Of a stretch of DNA of 64,000 bases, positions 35,651-47,653 are shown piece by piece. The notes under the pieces are model-generated. The model saw nothing but the letters and a program-made list of their open reading frames with translations, did not search any database and was not told the origin of the DNA. Numbering within the stretch: the first letter of the stretch is position 1; each line of letters opens with the position of its first letter. Source of the stretch: Clitopilus passeckerianus (Eukaryota > Basidiomycota > Agaricomycetes > Agaricales > Entolomataceae); assembly GCA_944990035.1 (NCBI GenBank), contig CALYLX010000111.1:248001-312000 (forward strand). Reading direction: 5' to 3'. The translations under genes were made by a program, and so were the position numbers.

Positions 35651-38603
35651 TCAATCCGGCCTCCTCCCAACCACGAAACTCCCCTCCCACCCCGGATCCA
35701 TCGTATCCCCATTCCCAACACTCCTCCAACTCCCAACGAAACTCTCCCCTCCATTCGTAACATACCCATGAAACAACAGCATCCCCCGATCCCCATCATC
35801 CTCGTCATCATTCAACTCTCCATCCAAGAGCATCGAACGAGCGTCCTTGTGTTTTGCTAGGAATTGGGAGTAAGGGTGCGAATTCGCTGGAGGGGTTTCT
35901 CCTCTAATAGCGGCGTGGGGAGTGGTTATAGACGACCCGCCAGGTCTGGGCCCGCGACCGCGCATAGGAACCCTCAACACTCCAACCAACCCATCCCACT
36001 CCCTAACCCGGCCGTAATACCTATACCTCCCCCACGCGTCCCCATGTCTCTCCTCGCCAGAAGTACCGAAGATGATCGTCGAACGGATGCCTGTGCAGCC
36101 AAGGCCTTGGGTTCGTGATTCGATCGTCGTTTGAGTGGATGGATGTGCGGAAGATGGAACGCTAGAGGCACTCGACGCCTCATCCGCAAGTCCGACGCTC
36201 GCAAACAGCCTCTCGGCCCTCTCCCTCTCCTCTCCCTCCTCCTCCCCATCAAGCTGCACCGAATTATTCCCAAGTAACTCCCCACTGCTCGCCCGACCAT
36301 TCGACAAGCCAACCCTAACGCTCCTCCTCCTCCCATCCCATCCTTCAACATCGACCTCTGCCTCTCCACCTCCCGGATTTACATAACCCGGAGCGACGAC
36401 GTCAACCATAGTAGTCCCAGGAAACCCAGGAAACCACGCATTCAACATATTATCCCCGACGTCAGGCGAGGGATCGATGGAGGTCCAGAAGGGATCTTCT
36501 TCTTCCTGTTCCCCTTCCTCTCCAATATCTTCCTCCCCTTCCGCGCCAGCCTTCGTCTTCGCCTCTGTCGCCCTGGACTTAGCCCCCTCCAAAATCCCCC
36601 GCATCATATACCCCTCCCAGAAGCGCATAACGATCGGCTTCTGGTACACCCCCATCTCGGGAATCGTTCTACCCCCGTATGGCCCTGAAGGTTCCAGGGT
36701 GTGTGTAAGAGAGGTAGAGGTTAGGATTGTGCGGACGGAGGATTCGTCTGGGAACTGCGAGCGATGGGTGAGCATGACGATAACGAAGGAGAAATCGGGG
36801 AAGAGGAAGGAAGGAGAGGGAAAGAAGGGAAAGGACACTCACACTCCTTCGTCCAACCCAAGTACCCTCTATAGATCCAACTTTGTATACCCTTCCCGGT
36901 CTCATGTTTTCCAACGCGCCGTCCATACCTCCACCTGTCCCTCGTTGTACATTCCTAACGTTGGGTGCTAATAAACGCAAGCGGCAGAAATCTGTATCCC
37001 AAGCTACCGACTTGGGTATTTTCGATGGAGAAGAACAAGAACGGGGAGGTGCCTTTCCGACCCAACGAGGAGATACTGTAGTATCGACGTCATTCGCATA
37101 CGCGAGTCGTTCAATGGATGGGTCATCGTCTTTGAAATCCCACTTCGATACCGTGGAAGATGAGGAAGAAGGGCTCACAGCGGGCGGCCTTGCACACCAC
37201 CCCCAATTAACCTCATCCACATCCTCCATCGTATTCCCCCTCTCCCCTCTCCTCCTCCACTCCCTCAAGTACTCCGTCCTCCCCATCTCCTCGCCACTTC
37301 CACTCAGGCTCCCCATCCCTCCTCGATTATACGCCGTTCTATCCTGGCTCTCGAGCCAGACTGGCCAGGTGGGCGCGTAGTGTGGTGCTTTGGCGATGGG
37401 CTGGAGGAGCTCGGAAATGCAGAAGTAGAGGAGTTTCGTGGGGAGGGACAGGAGGGGATGAGAGAGCGTTAGTTCATCGGCTTGCTCTTCGGAGGACGAG
37501 TAGTAGGGTAGGGAGAGTCGACGTGTGTTAAGTGAAGGTGGATGGGGTGGGTAGCGCCCGTGTTCTGTGGTTATCGTCGTCGTAGCTGTGGTAGCGGGAG
37601 CAGCACCTCTAGTAGAGGAAAAAGGCAAACGAAACCACTGAGGCGGATACTCAGCCGACGGGTACCGGAACGGGTTATGCACGATCGGAGACAAGAGTCC
37701 GAGAAGATGTTCGAGTGTCGATCTCGGTAAGGAAGGAAGTGTACCTGTCGCAGATAACTAGTTAGTTAAGATTGTTAAGATAGATAGACAGGAGTTCTGA
37801 CCTCGATCACACAACCCCCAAAATACACTGACCACAACCGAATTCCTCAAATTCTCTTCGACCCATCCTTTATCCTTTCCCTCTCTATCCCCTTTGCGCC
37901 CATGTAAATTCTCCTCAACCCACCTCCGCCTCATACACTCCAAACAAAACTCCCTCGCACGTCCCCATCCCACCAACTGCTGTGCATTCTTCCCATCATC
38001 CTCGAGCACCATCACCAGCGCGGTGAGGAGTGCTTCGTCGAGTGATGGTTCTTCGTCGTTCAGGGGTGATGTGCAGGCGAGGTTGGCGAGCGGGTTGGGG
38101 TGATATTGCGGTTGAGGAGGTACCATGGGCGGTGTATGTGTCGCTGTGCCCATTCGATGGGGTGGTCCAGAAGGCAGGATAGGAGGTAGTGGTGGCCGCG
38201 AAGGTGGTATGGGAGGAAACCACGTCAGAGGACTCGGCCAGTGGCCACCATGCTCATCCCTGCCCCCGTTCGTCCTATCAGCATACACGTCTCCCCTCCT
38301 GAAGAACCTCAACGCCCTAAAGTTATTCTCCAGCTGGTTGAGATATCTCTCTGCCTTCATCGTTCCAGCTGTACATCTCCTCAGAGCTGCACTCGAGTCG
38401 AAGCGGGCGCAATACGCCTCGCGCCAGATACTTAAGTTCGGATTTACGACTGGCGAGAGGTGGTGGTAGAGGATACGGTGTGTGAGGAGGACGGCAGGGA
38501 GGGATGTAGGTGGACCGAGTGGGAATGAGTGGTTGGGTGATGGCGAGCATAGTAGGAAAGCAGCGATGTTGTGTATGACCTCGGGCGGGAGGAAGAGCAG
38601 CAT
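35651..38603 (-). CDS. Gene C: large F-box-like protein, inverted paralogue of B
   Basis: Three exons on the minus strand: 38603-37802, 37744-36843, 36754-35651; 2808 nt, 935 residues. The start is the ATG of MLLFLPPEVIHNIAAFLL, aligned with LLILPPEIVHNIAAFLL of B. Intron positions and phases are those of B. Shared blocks in order: F-box (1-50), LNQLENNFRALRFFRRGDVY, DEALLTALVMVLEDDGKN, TKLLYFCISELLQP, RPGRVYKVGSIEGTWVGRR, KPIVMRFWEGYMMRGI, CTGIRSTIIFGTSGEERHGD, FVGSWRSVGNG and the end GRRPD. It lacks most of the Ser and Asp/Glu runs of B and is 267 residues shorter. The frame is open, so both copies may be active. A tatatata run at 38707-38716 lies about 105 bp upstream of the ATG and could be its TATA box. 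Role expected from the family: SCF adaptor. Confidence 0.9.
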
Positions 38604-39059
38604 CCTTGGCTTTGACCTCAACCGCGACCGCGTTCAGAAGCAGACCTTCGTCCCCGAGACGGAACGACCGGCAGTCGTAACCTCTTTTCTTGCAGAGAGA
38701 GGGTGAATATATATATCACCCGCATGAAAAGTCATATCTGTGTGGCGTGTACTGTATGTTTGTCCCACAGATCACTCCCCGCCGACGGTACGCCCTCTCT
38801 AAGGGCGTTGAATGAGATCCAAGATTCACCAACCTTCCAAGTCCCCGCTAGCTACCTATCGGGAATTTGCGAGACTCAACTCACTTAGGACGAGAAACGA
38901 AACGAGGAGCGGGCCGTCCAGCCCAGGGCACAGTCCAATCAAAGCGGGTCTTCCGTGCTCCAATCTCGGGAAATCCCGAGAAAACCACCCTATCTGGAAC
39001 AACGTTGAGATTGACTGTAAGCAATCGAGAGTAGCCGAATGTGAAAGGATGGCTTTGGG

Positions 39060-39550
39060 CGTCAATGTTTTTTGATCGGCGACCTGTCAATGAGGGGTCG
39101 AGATGGATGGTGATTGGATGGGGTGAGGAAAGTCAGGCATACTCGTTACCAGACAGACGGGTCGTAACCAAAGTTTTCAACTCGTTGCCAGCATTTAGGT
39201 CTCAAAACTAGCTTGGTATCTTGAATCGAGGTACATATTCTGAGACAATCCGCAGCTGCTGCTCGACTGGGTCGAGAATGGGCTACCTTCTTATTCTCAT
39301 TGAAATAATATTCAACCTTGGCAGACGCCTAAACGCTTCAGCACGACAGGGCCGCAGAGACAACCTTAATTCCCTTCATTCTCCGAGATACACCCGGTGA
39401 CCCGGTCATCTAATTAATTTCCTGTGTGCATCCCTTGTACCTTGCGTCATTCCCTTCGTGTCGTCTGGTTTCACCACCCCTCGCCTCAAGGCTCACATTC
39501 TCCACATCCCAATAATTTCTATCAGAATCATCCAAATACGCCGAGAATCG
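39060..39550 (-). repeat. Upstream flank of C, mirrored copy of the B upstream flank
   Basis: On the minus strand 39545-39380 reads gattctgatagaaattatt.., gaatgacgcaaggt, ggaaattaattagatgaccg, matching 23020-23215 upstream of B. 39069-39085 contains ttttttgatcggcgacc, whose last 16 bases also occur at 23668-23683, but there on the same strand rather than mirrored. Confidence 0.65.
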
Positions 39551-42390
39551 GGGACCATTCAGATGTATAAACGTACATACTCTATGTATATACATGATCT
39601 ACAGTACTTACCCAAAAGTGAAAGCACCCTCAAATTTTTGCTTCCGTCCATCCAATCGCATCCATCGATGGCTTAATTGACTATTCGAGAGTCGAAATCA
39701 AACTCTGACAGGTCATGATCAGCGTTTTCGCCATTCGAGGTATCTCTACCACCCCAGACAAACTCACGCTAGCCTTGATCTCTATCACTTCTATCACTCC
39801 AGAACGTCGTCCTCAGGTATCATCCCTCTCTTTTCAAATTCGTGCTTCACCTCGCGTCTCGTCAGTGCGCCGCACGGGCTCGCTCGGAGGCTCTCGTCCC
39901 TATGTACTTACACGTATGTCCTCAAATGTCGAACCCGAGCCAACGTCACCCACTCCGCCTCGGGGCTCCATTCTTGACGCACCTCGCCATTCCCTGCATC
40001 TAGGACGCTTGCGAACCCTTGAGGCACACTCAGGTTTTTGCTCCCTGCAAGAATTCAGGCCTACTTAGGCTCGACACTGACATTATTTCCTACATGTTTT
40101 AGGATCTTAGTCTGGAAGTGGGCGCTCTTCTAAGTGCTTGGCGCAGGTTTGGGAGGCTCTACAGAGCGTTTCTATTGGTTAATGACTTGAGGAGGAGGGT
40201 ATCTCGTCTTTGGCCTTGACGACTGTGACGGCGACGACATGTACGTGAATGTAGGTGGCGCTGGATGCATCGTGTCCGGGAGCAATCTCGCTAAGCGTTC
40301 GCCACCACCACCTTAATGTCAGGACACACACTGGTTATACGTGAGTGAAATGACCTAGGAAAGTAGAGCGGCGGCGGCCATATCTAATCTCTGCGTTAAC
40401 CTCGTGGATTTTCGTTGCTTGGTCTGTTGTCGAGCTCACGGGCAGGTGGGGACACTAGTTATTGGTAGCAATGTTCCCCCCTCATGTATCCCGTCCCAGA
40501 AAGGACTCGACACGCCAGCTAATCTACTCTATGCGCACATATGGGCGATTTCGGAATAACCGTTCAAATTTAATGTCAGCAGAATGACCCAAACGAGGGA
40601 CATCAGAGGCGTCGCTGCAGTCTCCATCCAAGTCACAGGTCGAGTTATGAATTGGATTGCTGACTTCGGCTCTCGAATCTAGATGCAATGGAGGTAAATA
40701 TCTTATTTAGGTGTTGTCCTACCCACGAGTATCGGGCCTGTTGCTCTTACCCTAATACTCCAAGACCTATTTGTCGGCCCAATTCGTAGGTTGGTAGACT
40801 CGTGGCCACTCCCTCAAGTATCACGCTGGGCGATCTCAGGACATAATAATACAGGTTACTTACCTCTGATAGGCCAAGATTTAACGCCACTTGAGCCATT
40901 TGGCGTTTTCGAAGCAGCGCGACAGAGCATCACGGTCAAAGAAAGGTACGCACATCTTTTTCCATTGTTTTGGATCGCGTATAGTATTCAGACACGCTCC
41001 ACATAGGATAGGAGAACAGATGCAGATGCTTGGCGATTGGCACCGAAGATACTAAGGGCCTGCCATCCGAAGGCATCTTCTGAGCTTTCTGATGGCCCAC
41101 AACGACGGTCGCGGTGACTGCCAGGACTTTTCCGCGGTTCTAACTTGGTCTACTCCGGCGGCATACTATGCACTGTTCTTGGGATACCTTTTAGAAATCC
41201 GGATGTTCTTGAATGAAAAATCCGATTGAAATCGCTCACTGGTTCGGTTTGCCGGGGTCTCGTAATTTAACGGAACACCACCGCGGCCACAAGCGTCTCT
41301 GGTCGTTCATCACCTCTCACAGACTCAGTGACCAGCGATCCAAATACCACTACCATCTGTTTTTCTCTTTCGCGAACAAATTCGACTGACCGACCGTGGT
41401 CAAGCTATTTATGCAAGTGGTTCTCGTCAAGTTCTGGGTTATTCTCTGAGGGTGATTTGTATCCGGAATATTCGGTTAGCTTTACACCGTCTCGGTAGTG
41501 ACAACCATCTAGGCGATGCTACGGATATCACTTACCTCCCCCCAAACCAACTGATACCGAATAGATGGGAACGTCATTACGGGTATATCCATGCTCCCTG
41601 TCTTCTATTGAGGGAGCGAGCGCGGCACTAGACTTACCATCCGGTGAGTAGAATATCCTCAGATAGAAATACCCTTCAAGATGGTGTACGTATCGCTACA
41701 AACAAAGATGACAAGCAACTGGTTCAAATTCACTCTTCACTGTGAGCTAATTCGTGTGAAAATCCAAAGTTCGAGACAGAAACCAACCTTGGATGATGAA
41801 AGGCGTTAGGATTTTACCCATCCAGGGCCAGAAACTATCGTGAGCAGTGTACCTCGGTAAGGATATCAAGGAGCTGTCGGGCGTTGACTTGAATATTCAG
41901 TCAAACACGCAAATCGCGGCGAATGTTACGCGGAGACATTTATTGACGATGCGTGGGTCAGCAGAAGAATTTCTGGCGGACTTCCCGAACCCTCTCAACA
42001 GTCGATTTAACTTGGGGCTAGTGGGCTTTACGTTGAGCTTATTTACATTCGACTTATTTCTGTGTGGTTTGTTTGCTCCTTGTATCGCCCACAACAGCTG
42101 ATCTTGTTTGTGCTTCGGCAAACATAACCGATTCGCTCCGGTCTAGGCCTTCATCAAACCGATCGTATTGCTACACTAGTACTTACATGATAGACATGAG
42201 GCTTCTCTTCCACCCTAAACTGTCGTTTCGATCACCCAGTTCTATTAAATCCCACCTGGAACTCAACTTGTCACCACAAGCGGATGTGTACGTTATGGAA
42301 TAAATATCTGCTATCGTACCCATCGAAGGCACATCTAAGGACATAGCCAATACAACTGTCAGACAGGGCAGAGATTCAGTGCTAAACAGT
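39550..42390. other. Gene-free region in the right arm
   Basis: About 2.8 kb with no recognised gene. The longest frame (39715-40068, plus) has no family resemblance. 40201-40245 (cttgacgact..gacggcgacgac) is loosely like the 21475-21490 block. The rest is unexplained. Confidence 0.4.
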
Positions 42391-42399
42391 TTTTCGATG

Positions 42400-42910
42400 G
42401 TGCACAATTTCAATGAATATTCACAGCAATTGATGTGATGATTGATCTGTTTAAGCGGTAACGGTGAGTCATGATCGTGAATGAGAATAATGAAATGTTC
42501 ACATGGTTGAACATGGGAACGTCGAGCAGATATATTGAGGCAGCATGCGGTTTCGGTGAGCCGACCCCGTAAATTTCACTGTTCACGTAACTAAATTGCA
42601 GGGGAAAGGAATGCACGTTTCAAGAAGAATGGAAGAATGTTTCTTGCCACGGGCCCTCGGTGTGGAAGAAGCTTGAATGTAATGAAAATCTAAGGGTGAT
42701 GGATAGTAAAGCGATTTGAACGTGACTTCCAAGTAGAAAACACAATTTGCTTGTATCTTGAAGGCTTCAATTCTGGTTCATCAGTGTTGCGGATATGATT
42801 TTCGCATGTACCGAGTCGGATAGTGGCCGAAAAAAGCTTCCGTAAGAATGGTCGAGGAGATAACATGGACATCACATGTAACCGTCGAAGTTTTATCATG
42901 CGCTCCATAG
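42400..42910 (-). pseudogene. Degenerate coding block, right copy (partner 18725-19215)
   Basis: Minus strand. MERMIKLRRLHVMSMLS starts at 42908, RKLFSATIRLGTCENHI follows, then PSRYKQIVFST, and after a gap FSYVNSEIYGVGSPKPHAA. These align with the plus-strand block at 18.7-19.2 kb in the same order, but in shifting frames. Family unknown; decayed in both copies. Confidence 0.5.
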
Positions 42911-43249
42911 GTAAGGCTGCTTTTTGTTGGCTACGGAGCTCTGCGATGTTTTAGAAACGCCACCTCACTTGGCATCCCGCCTCCGACCATGAACAGATAT
43001 TCTACGAAATTTCGCGCTTCGGATGAGAGGGCATGGCGGAGATTCAGATACAGTTACGTCTAAAATCATTGATTGCTTTGGCTTTGCCGGGGATACATTT
43101 CCTTCGTCTGAATGCTTCCAATCCACGAAGATTTTAGATCTCCAGCGCACCCTGATAACGGCCAAGCAAAGCCCTGGCAATTCATAATGTTAATGTTGTA
43201 AATGGACGTCGGTTATTGTGGGTCCAAGTGGAGCCATCATGTACTATGC

Positions 43250-43435
43250 CTCTCTGCTCTGACCGTTGGCGCGAAAGGTCATATTCATGAGAGGGAACCT
43301 ATCACGATCCAGATAAGATCGACTCGTGTTGGCGATCGCACCAAATGTGGAATGCGATGATCAGGTCATCATGGATGACTCGAACGCCACCAAGATGAAT
43401 ATGAAAAAATGGAAGTGAATAGAAAGGGTCATACC
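43250..43435 (+). repeat. Right copy of the 38-bp conserved block
   Basis: 43314-43351 matches the reverse complement of 18262-18299 with one mismatch. Plus-strand peptides KGHIHEREPITIQIRSTRVG and ERHQDEYEK parallel KGQVHQTESITIRIRSTRVG and GRHQDEYEK on the left, with a stop between them only in this copy. Confidence 0.7.
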
Positions 43436-43439
43436 TCGA

Positions 43440-45130
43440 AATAGATATGCGCCGCACAGATAGACTCGAGGGATTTCGACGAGAATCCGAAATCCCGTCA
43501 TGTGCTTCTGTATACATTGCATTCGTAGGCGACTGCTCCAGACCAACGAGTATCCAGACTAAGATCCTGTGATCAAAAACTCCACCAAGAGCGTGGCCAG
43601 CAACTTGAGGCACATGTGCAGAGTAAACACAGTATGGAGACATGGTGAAGAGAAGGAAGGGTTAAATTCAAATTGCACTGCCACCAGAAGGAACTGAGCA
43701 GGCCTAGACCGTCGTTTGTGTGACAGAAGGAAACCTTCATTGTGTCTCTGGAAATCTCCATTCAAGGCTCTTTAGGGCATTCGGTCGGCCCGGCAGCGGA
43801 GATCTATGTGCGAATCTAAATGAACAACGCTCACATTCGAAGCACGCAAATCTCCATGGCCATTATCCTATTTGAGGACCTTGGTCCGCCGAAGGTTTTA
43901 CGGTGGCGTCGGGAAGTACTGGACATGACTGAGTTCCAGAGGGGGAGAACCATGAGTTTCCCCGACTGATACAGCGAGTACCCCATGACCTGCAAGAAGA
44001 TGTACCCGTAGATAATCAAACACCGGAACCTGTGTATGGCACCTGTACTGTCTGCGAACCAATAGGGAACCGTGAGTGACGGACAGAACGGTTATCAGTA
44101 AGAAGCCAGGGTTACTGAGATTACTAGGCTCTGAAGAGATCTCGCCACAAGCATTTCTGAAGAGAGCTGACTTCCGGACGTGCAACCAAACCAACTTCTT
44201 TCACAAGCCGACTTGTTAAGAAGTTGCCCGTAAAAATCTACTCAGATTCGAATAAAAAGGGAAAGATTAATGAGGAAAATCCTATTGAGTTCAACTGCTG
44301 GTCAACGCACCAACGCCTCGAGCCATTAATGCCATAGACCAACAGCGGCGACTGCGCAGGATCCACTGAATCGGATTCTTACCCATGACGGTACAGACGG
44401 GCTTTACTGTAAAGGTGGGCTTCTAGACGCACTCCGTAGAAATCATAAGGCGAGAACCCCGTTAATACAGTGAAGATTGGCTAGAAGTCACCCACAAAAT
44501 TTGACATCTCGAGCCGACTGGGAAGAAGTTGGGAGTCTAGGCTTCAGGGTAATGCAAATTCTTACCTGATCACCTTCGGCTAGATATTTTTGTCCTTCAC
44601 GTACACGAGATCGGCGGATTAAGGGGGTGTAGTCTAAGGTCGGCCTTGAGGGTATGCAGGTCTTTTCGAGAAATGAGGTATCCGGTATTTTTTGGTTGGG
44701 TGTCATTTCGTGGGCTTATCTGAACGAGTAACGCTGAGCCTAATCGGCCATCATGGCATCATGATGAATTAGAAGTATGTTTGCCGTGGTTTGCTCTCCT
44801 CTTGTCGACTTTCCTAATCACCCAAGTCGTCGCGTCTTGGCCGATACCGTCTCGTTCAAAGCCTCCGCTGTCTTTTCGGCCGACAAACGACAATTCATTT
44901 AGGAGGATATAGAAAACAGGGAATCGGGCTTTGGAACTGGAGGACCGAGGATATCTGGAAACACCACCACACATGAGTCAAGACCTTCGAAAGATGTTCA
45001 CCGAATTCTGAGTTTAACCTGCCGGTGAGCTCAACACGCTGCACAAGCACAAGCACAACGACAGCAGCAGAAATGAGAGGACTCTACGGTTAGTGAGAGA
45101 TGTATCAGTTCATATGGAGATTTTTATATA
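43440..45130. other. Gene-free region
   Basis: No gene, RNA or repeat supported here beyond short open frames. Confidence 0.4.
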
Positions 45131-45137
45131 TCTGACA

Positions 45138-47520
45138 AACTTTTCCAGACTTCAAGTTTTGACGCCTTCAGATCCCTCTCACACCTTCATCATCATGATT
45201 CCTGTTACCGTCACCGAAGAAAATAGAGGCATCAACTGCTTTAGGGAAATTAGTTGGACATGTGGGACGTGATGCAGAGTGCGTAAAGCCATTATTCATC
45301 AAAATGAACCTCGCCAGCGGATATCTGACGTTTGGCGTTCCAATTTTCAGGTTACAAGAACTGGGAATCATGGGACATTATCAGCATTCAACTGCTTCGA
45401 CCCCGATGGGGGAATACCTAGGGATCCTCAACAGCGAAGGTCGTATGGGGGGAATTTGCAATACCACTTCCGTTCTGCTCCCGTTGTCGTCGCTCAAGAT
45501 GTACCCTTTCATCCGCTACAGACCCAGCCCCACCATCCTCATGTTTTTCCAATGCATCTTCCCCTCCTTCGACCAGCGGCCCCAGAAATGATTAAGAAAG
45601 TTTTTCAGAATCCCACTGAAGCTTCATTTCAGGACGGGGAAGTCATTCCCAGACTCACCGCTGGGAGGATGTTTTATTCAATGGAGATTCCTTGGCTCCT
45701 CGAAGGGTTCATGCTATCGCGAATAAGGTGGAACACAGCGCTACAGAACCACGCTACCCCTCCCCTCATATTGACGATCCTATCGATATCAAGGCTATGA
45801 TTGGCCTTTTCACCTACTTTCCCACTTCCTACTACACGTCAAGCCGGAGAACACTTCATCCGTCTTAACTATCGGCGAGGAGTTCTCACAGAGGCCCGCA
45901 GCGCTCAACCGCCCCCTAATGTGGATGAATCGTCTCAGTATAGTGCCCGGAAATGGATCTGCCGTACTGGAAGGTGCCGAGAGAACAGTCCTCGAGGTTC
46001 GACTCCCGGAACACCTCGCCGGTAGTGCGTCAGCTTCGTTTGGCTAGACGTTGCTTTCCTGCAACAACCTGGAGGAAGCTCGTACAACGGCCGGAGCCAG
46101 TGTCAAGGAGGACTGGGTTCGTTTGGCTGCCATCTTGTGCTACCCTCAAATGCCGAGAGTCGTGGCCCGGGAGCAGAAGGAAGGGTGGTGTCCTAGGGAT
46201 GGAGGCTCGTCAGGCAATCAACGGTTGTGGGATGCTGATGCAAGTACGTTCAACTTCAAGGTGATTATTCATGTAGCAGAGTTCTGATACTACAGCCTTC
46301 CAGTTTCCGGGACACAAGAAACAGATATGCAACTAGTCGCAACGGTGTATCATGCTCAATGAACGAACTCTTTTGTGGCCGCCGCCAAAACCCTGACACA
46401 GTACCACATATTCACAAGCCATGAAGTCGTTGCTGCACATACACCCTTCTTCCATCGTCGCGATATCCGCCGACATCCAGGATATGGGTTCCCTACGTCA
46501 CGGACCCTCCCGCTTCCCACCGCGATTTCTAGGAAACCCCAACAGCGTCAGCCAACGTAATTCTACCACATCCTGCCCACAGTAGGCCGGAAACTGGCAG
46601 CGTACCACTTGCCAATGGATGGAATGTACGGCATTGGGAGGTGGTGTCATGGCATTCCTCGAAGAACCAATTACTGTGACCATTCTTTCCGGAGCTGGTC
46701 GGCTTGGTCTTGCCAGACCTCGTTTCACCCCTCCGCTTTCCCCCTGGCCTGTCATCACTCCACCACTCGGCCCTGCACAACGAAGACCTCAGACTCATCG
46801 AGCTACATTGCACTCAAAGTAGTGCAGACTGTACGATTATTGCTCGCACCCCAGCCAACCCACAGGGCCGGTTTTGGTGTTAGTTGGCAGACAAATTGGT
46901 CGGGTTGCTCAGAATTCATTAAACGGTCGTTTTTGGGGTTTAAGACGATCTGGAGGTGGTCATGCAGAAGTACCGTGATGCGGAGATGAGGAAGAGGGAC
47001 GGAAAGGTTGGCGTCCGGCATTTGGCGTGGAAACGAAGTTCGCGATTCTGGCTTCGTTTGGTATTCCCTCTGGGTCCTCAAGCACCGTTGCCTCCTCTCC
47101 GGCATTTTGTTCTACATGGCTCCCCTTGTGGGCCATTGGCGGGTTTTCCGCCGAGGGCAGAATCTGGTTCATCCTCGACTCCAGTCACCCGGTTTCGATC
47201 TGAAACACATATTCGCCAACTGCTCTGTTGGTGATTGGAGGAGTGCAAGCTAGGCCAAGAGATTTCACTGCCGAGGTCGTATGTGCACCTGCACTCGTTT
47301 GGATTACTGCAGCTGCCCACATTTCCACATTGTTCTCGTCTGCCTAACTTCTTCCCTACTTATGTTACCTACCTTTCCTTACCCGGATGTTGTGATAGTG
47401 GAATCTAGATGTCTGCCATTGTGGCGCACAGTCATATTCATATCCGTTTTCTTCATCCTTGGAACAATCCTCCACATTTACAATATATGTGAATATCCTA
47501 CGATACTATACAGTTGAAAT
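45138..47520 (+). pseudogene. Gene X, right copy: degenerate unidentified coding segment
   Basis: Mirrors 16670-14960. The acceptor ttttccag at 45141-45148, the exon-like stretch LGKLVGHVGRDAEC (45241-45282), a second acceptor at 45350 before gttacaagaa, a long open stretch 45351-45800 containing PTEASFQDGE, and REQKEGWCPRDGG near 46170-46210 all have counterparts on the left. The right copy is longer: 46590-47260 has no left partner that I can see and may be inserted DNA. 47285-47410 matches the 3' block of the left copy. No continuous frame; protein family not recognised. Confidence 0.55.
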
Positions 47521-47653
47521 TATCACGTCTTCTGTTTAGAATCGATACCGTTTGACCGAATCGGTGCGGCACCAGTTTTGTTTGCCTGGCTTTGTGCTCT
47601 GGCTCCTTTTCTTCAGCCATCATCATCACCTCTCGGCCGACACCAGCTTGTTC

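Noticed and set aside
45995..46015. B-box-like ggttcgactcc
   Set aside because: No A-box or cloverleaf upstream; isolated match in the degenerate gene X.
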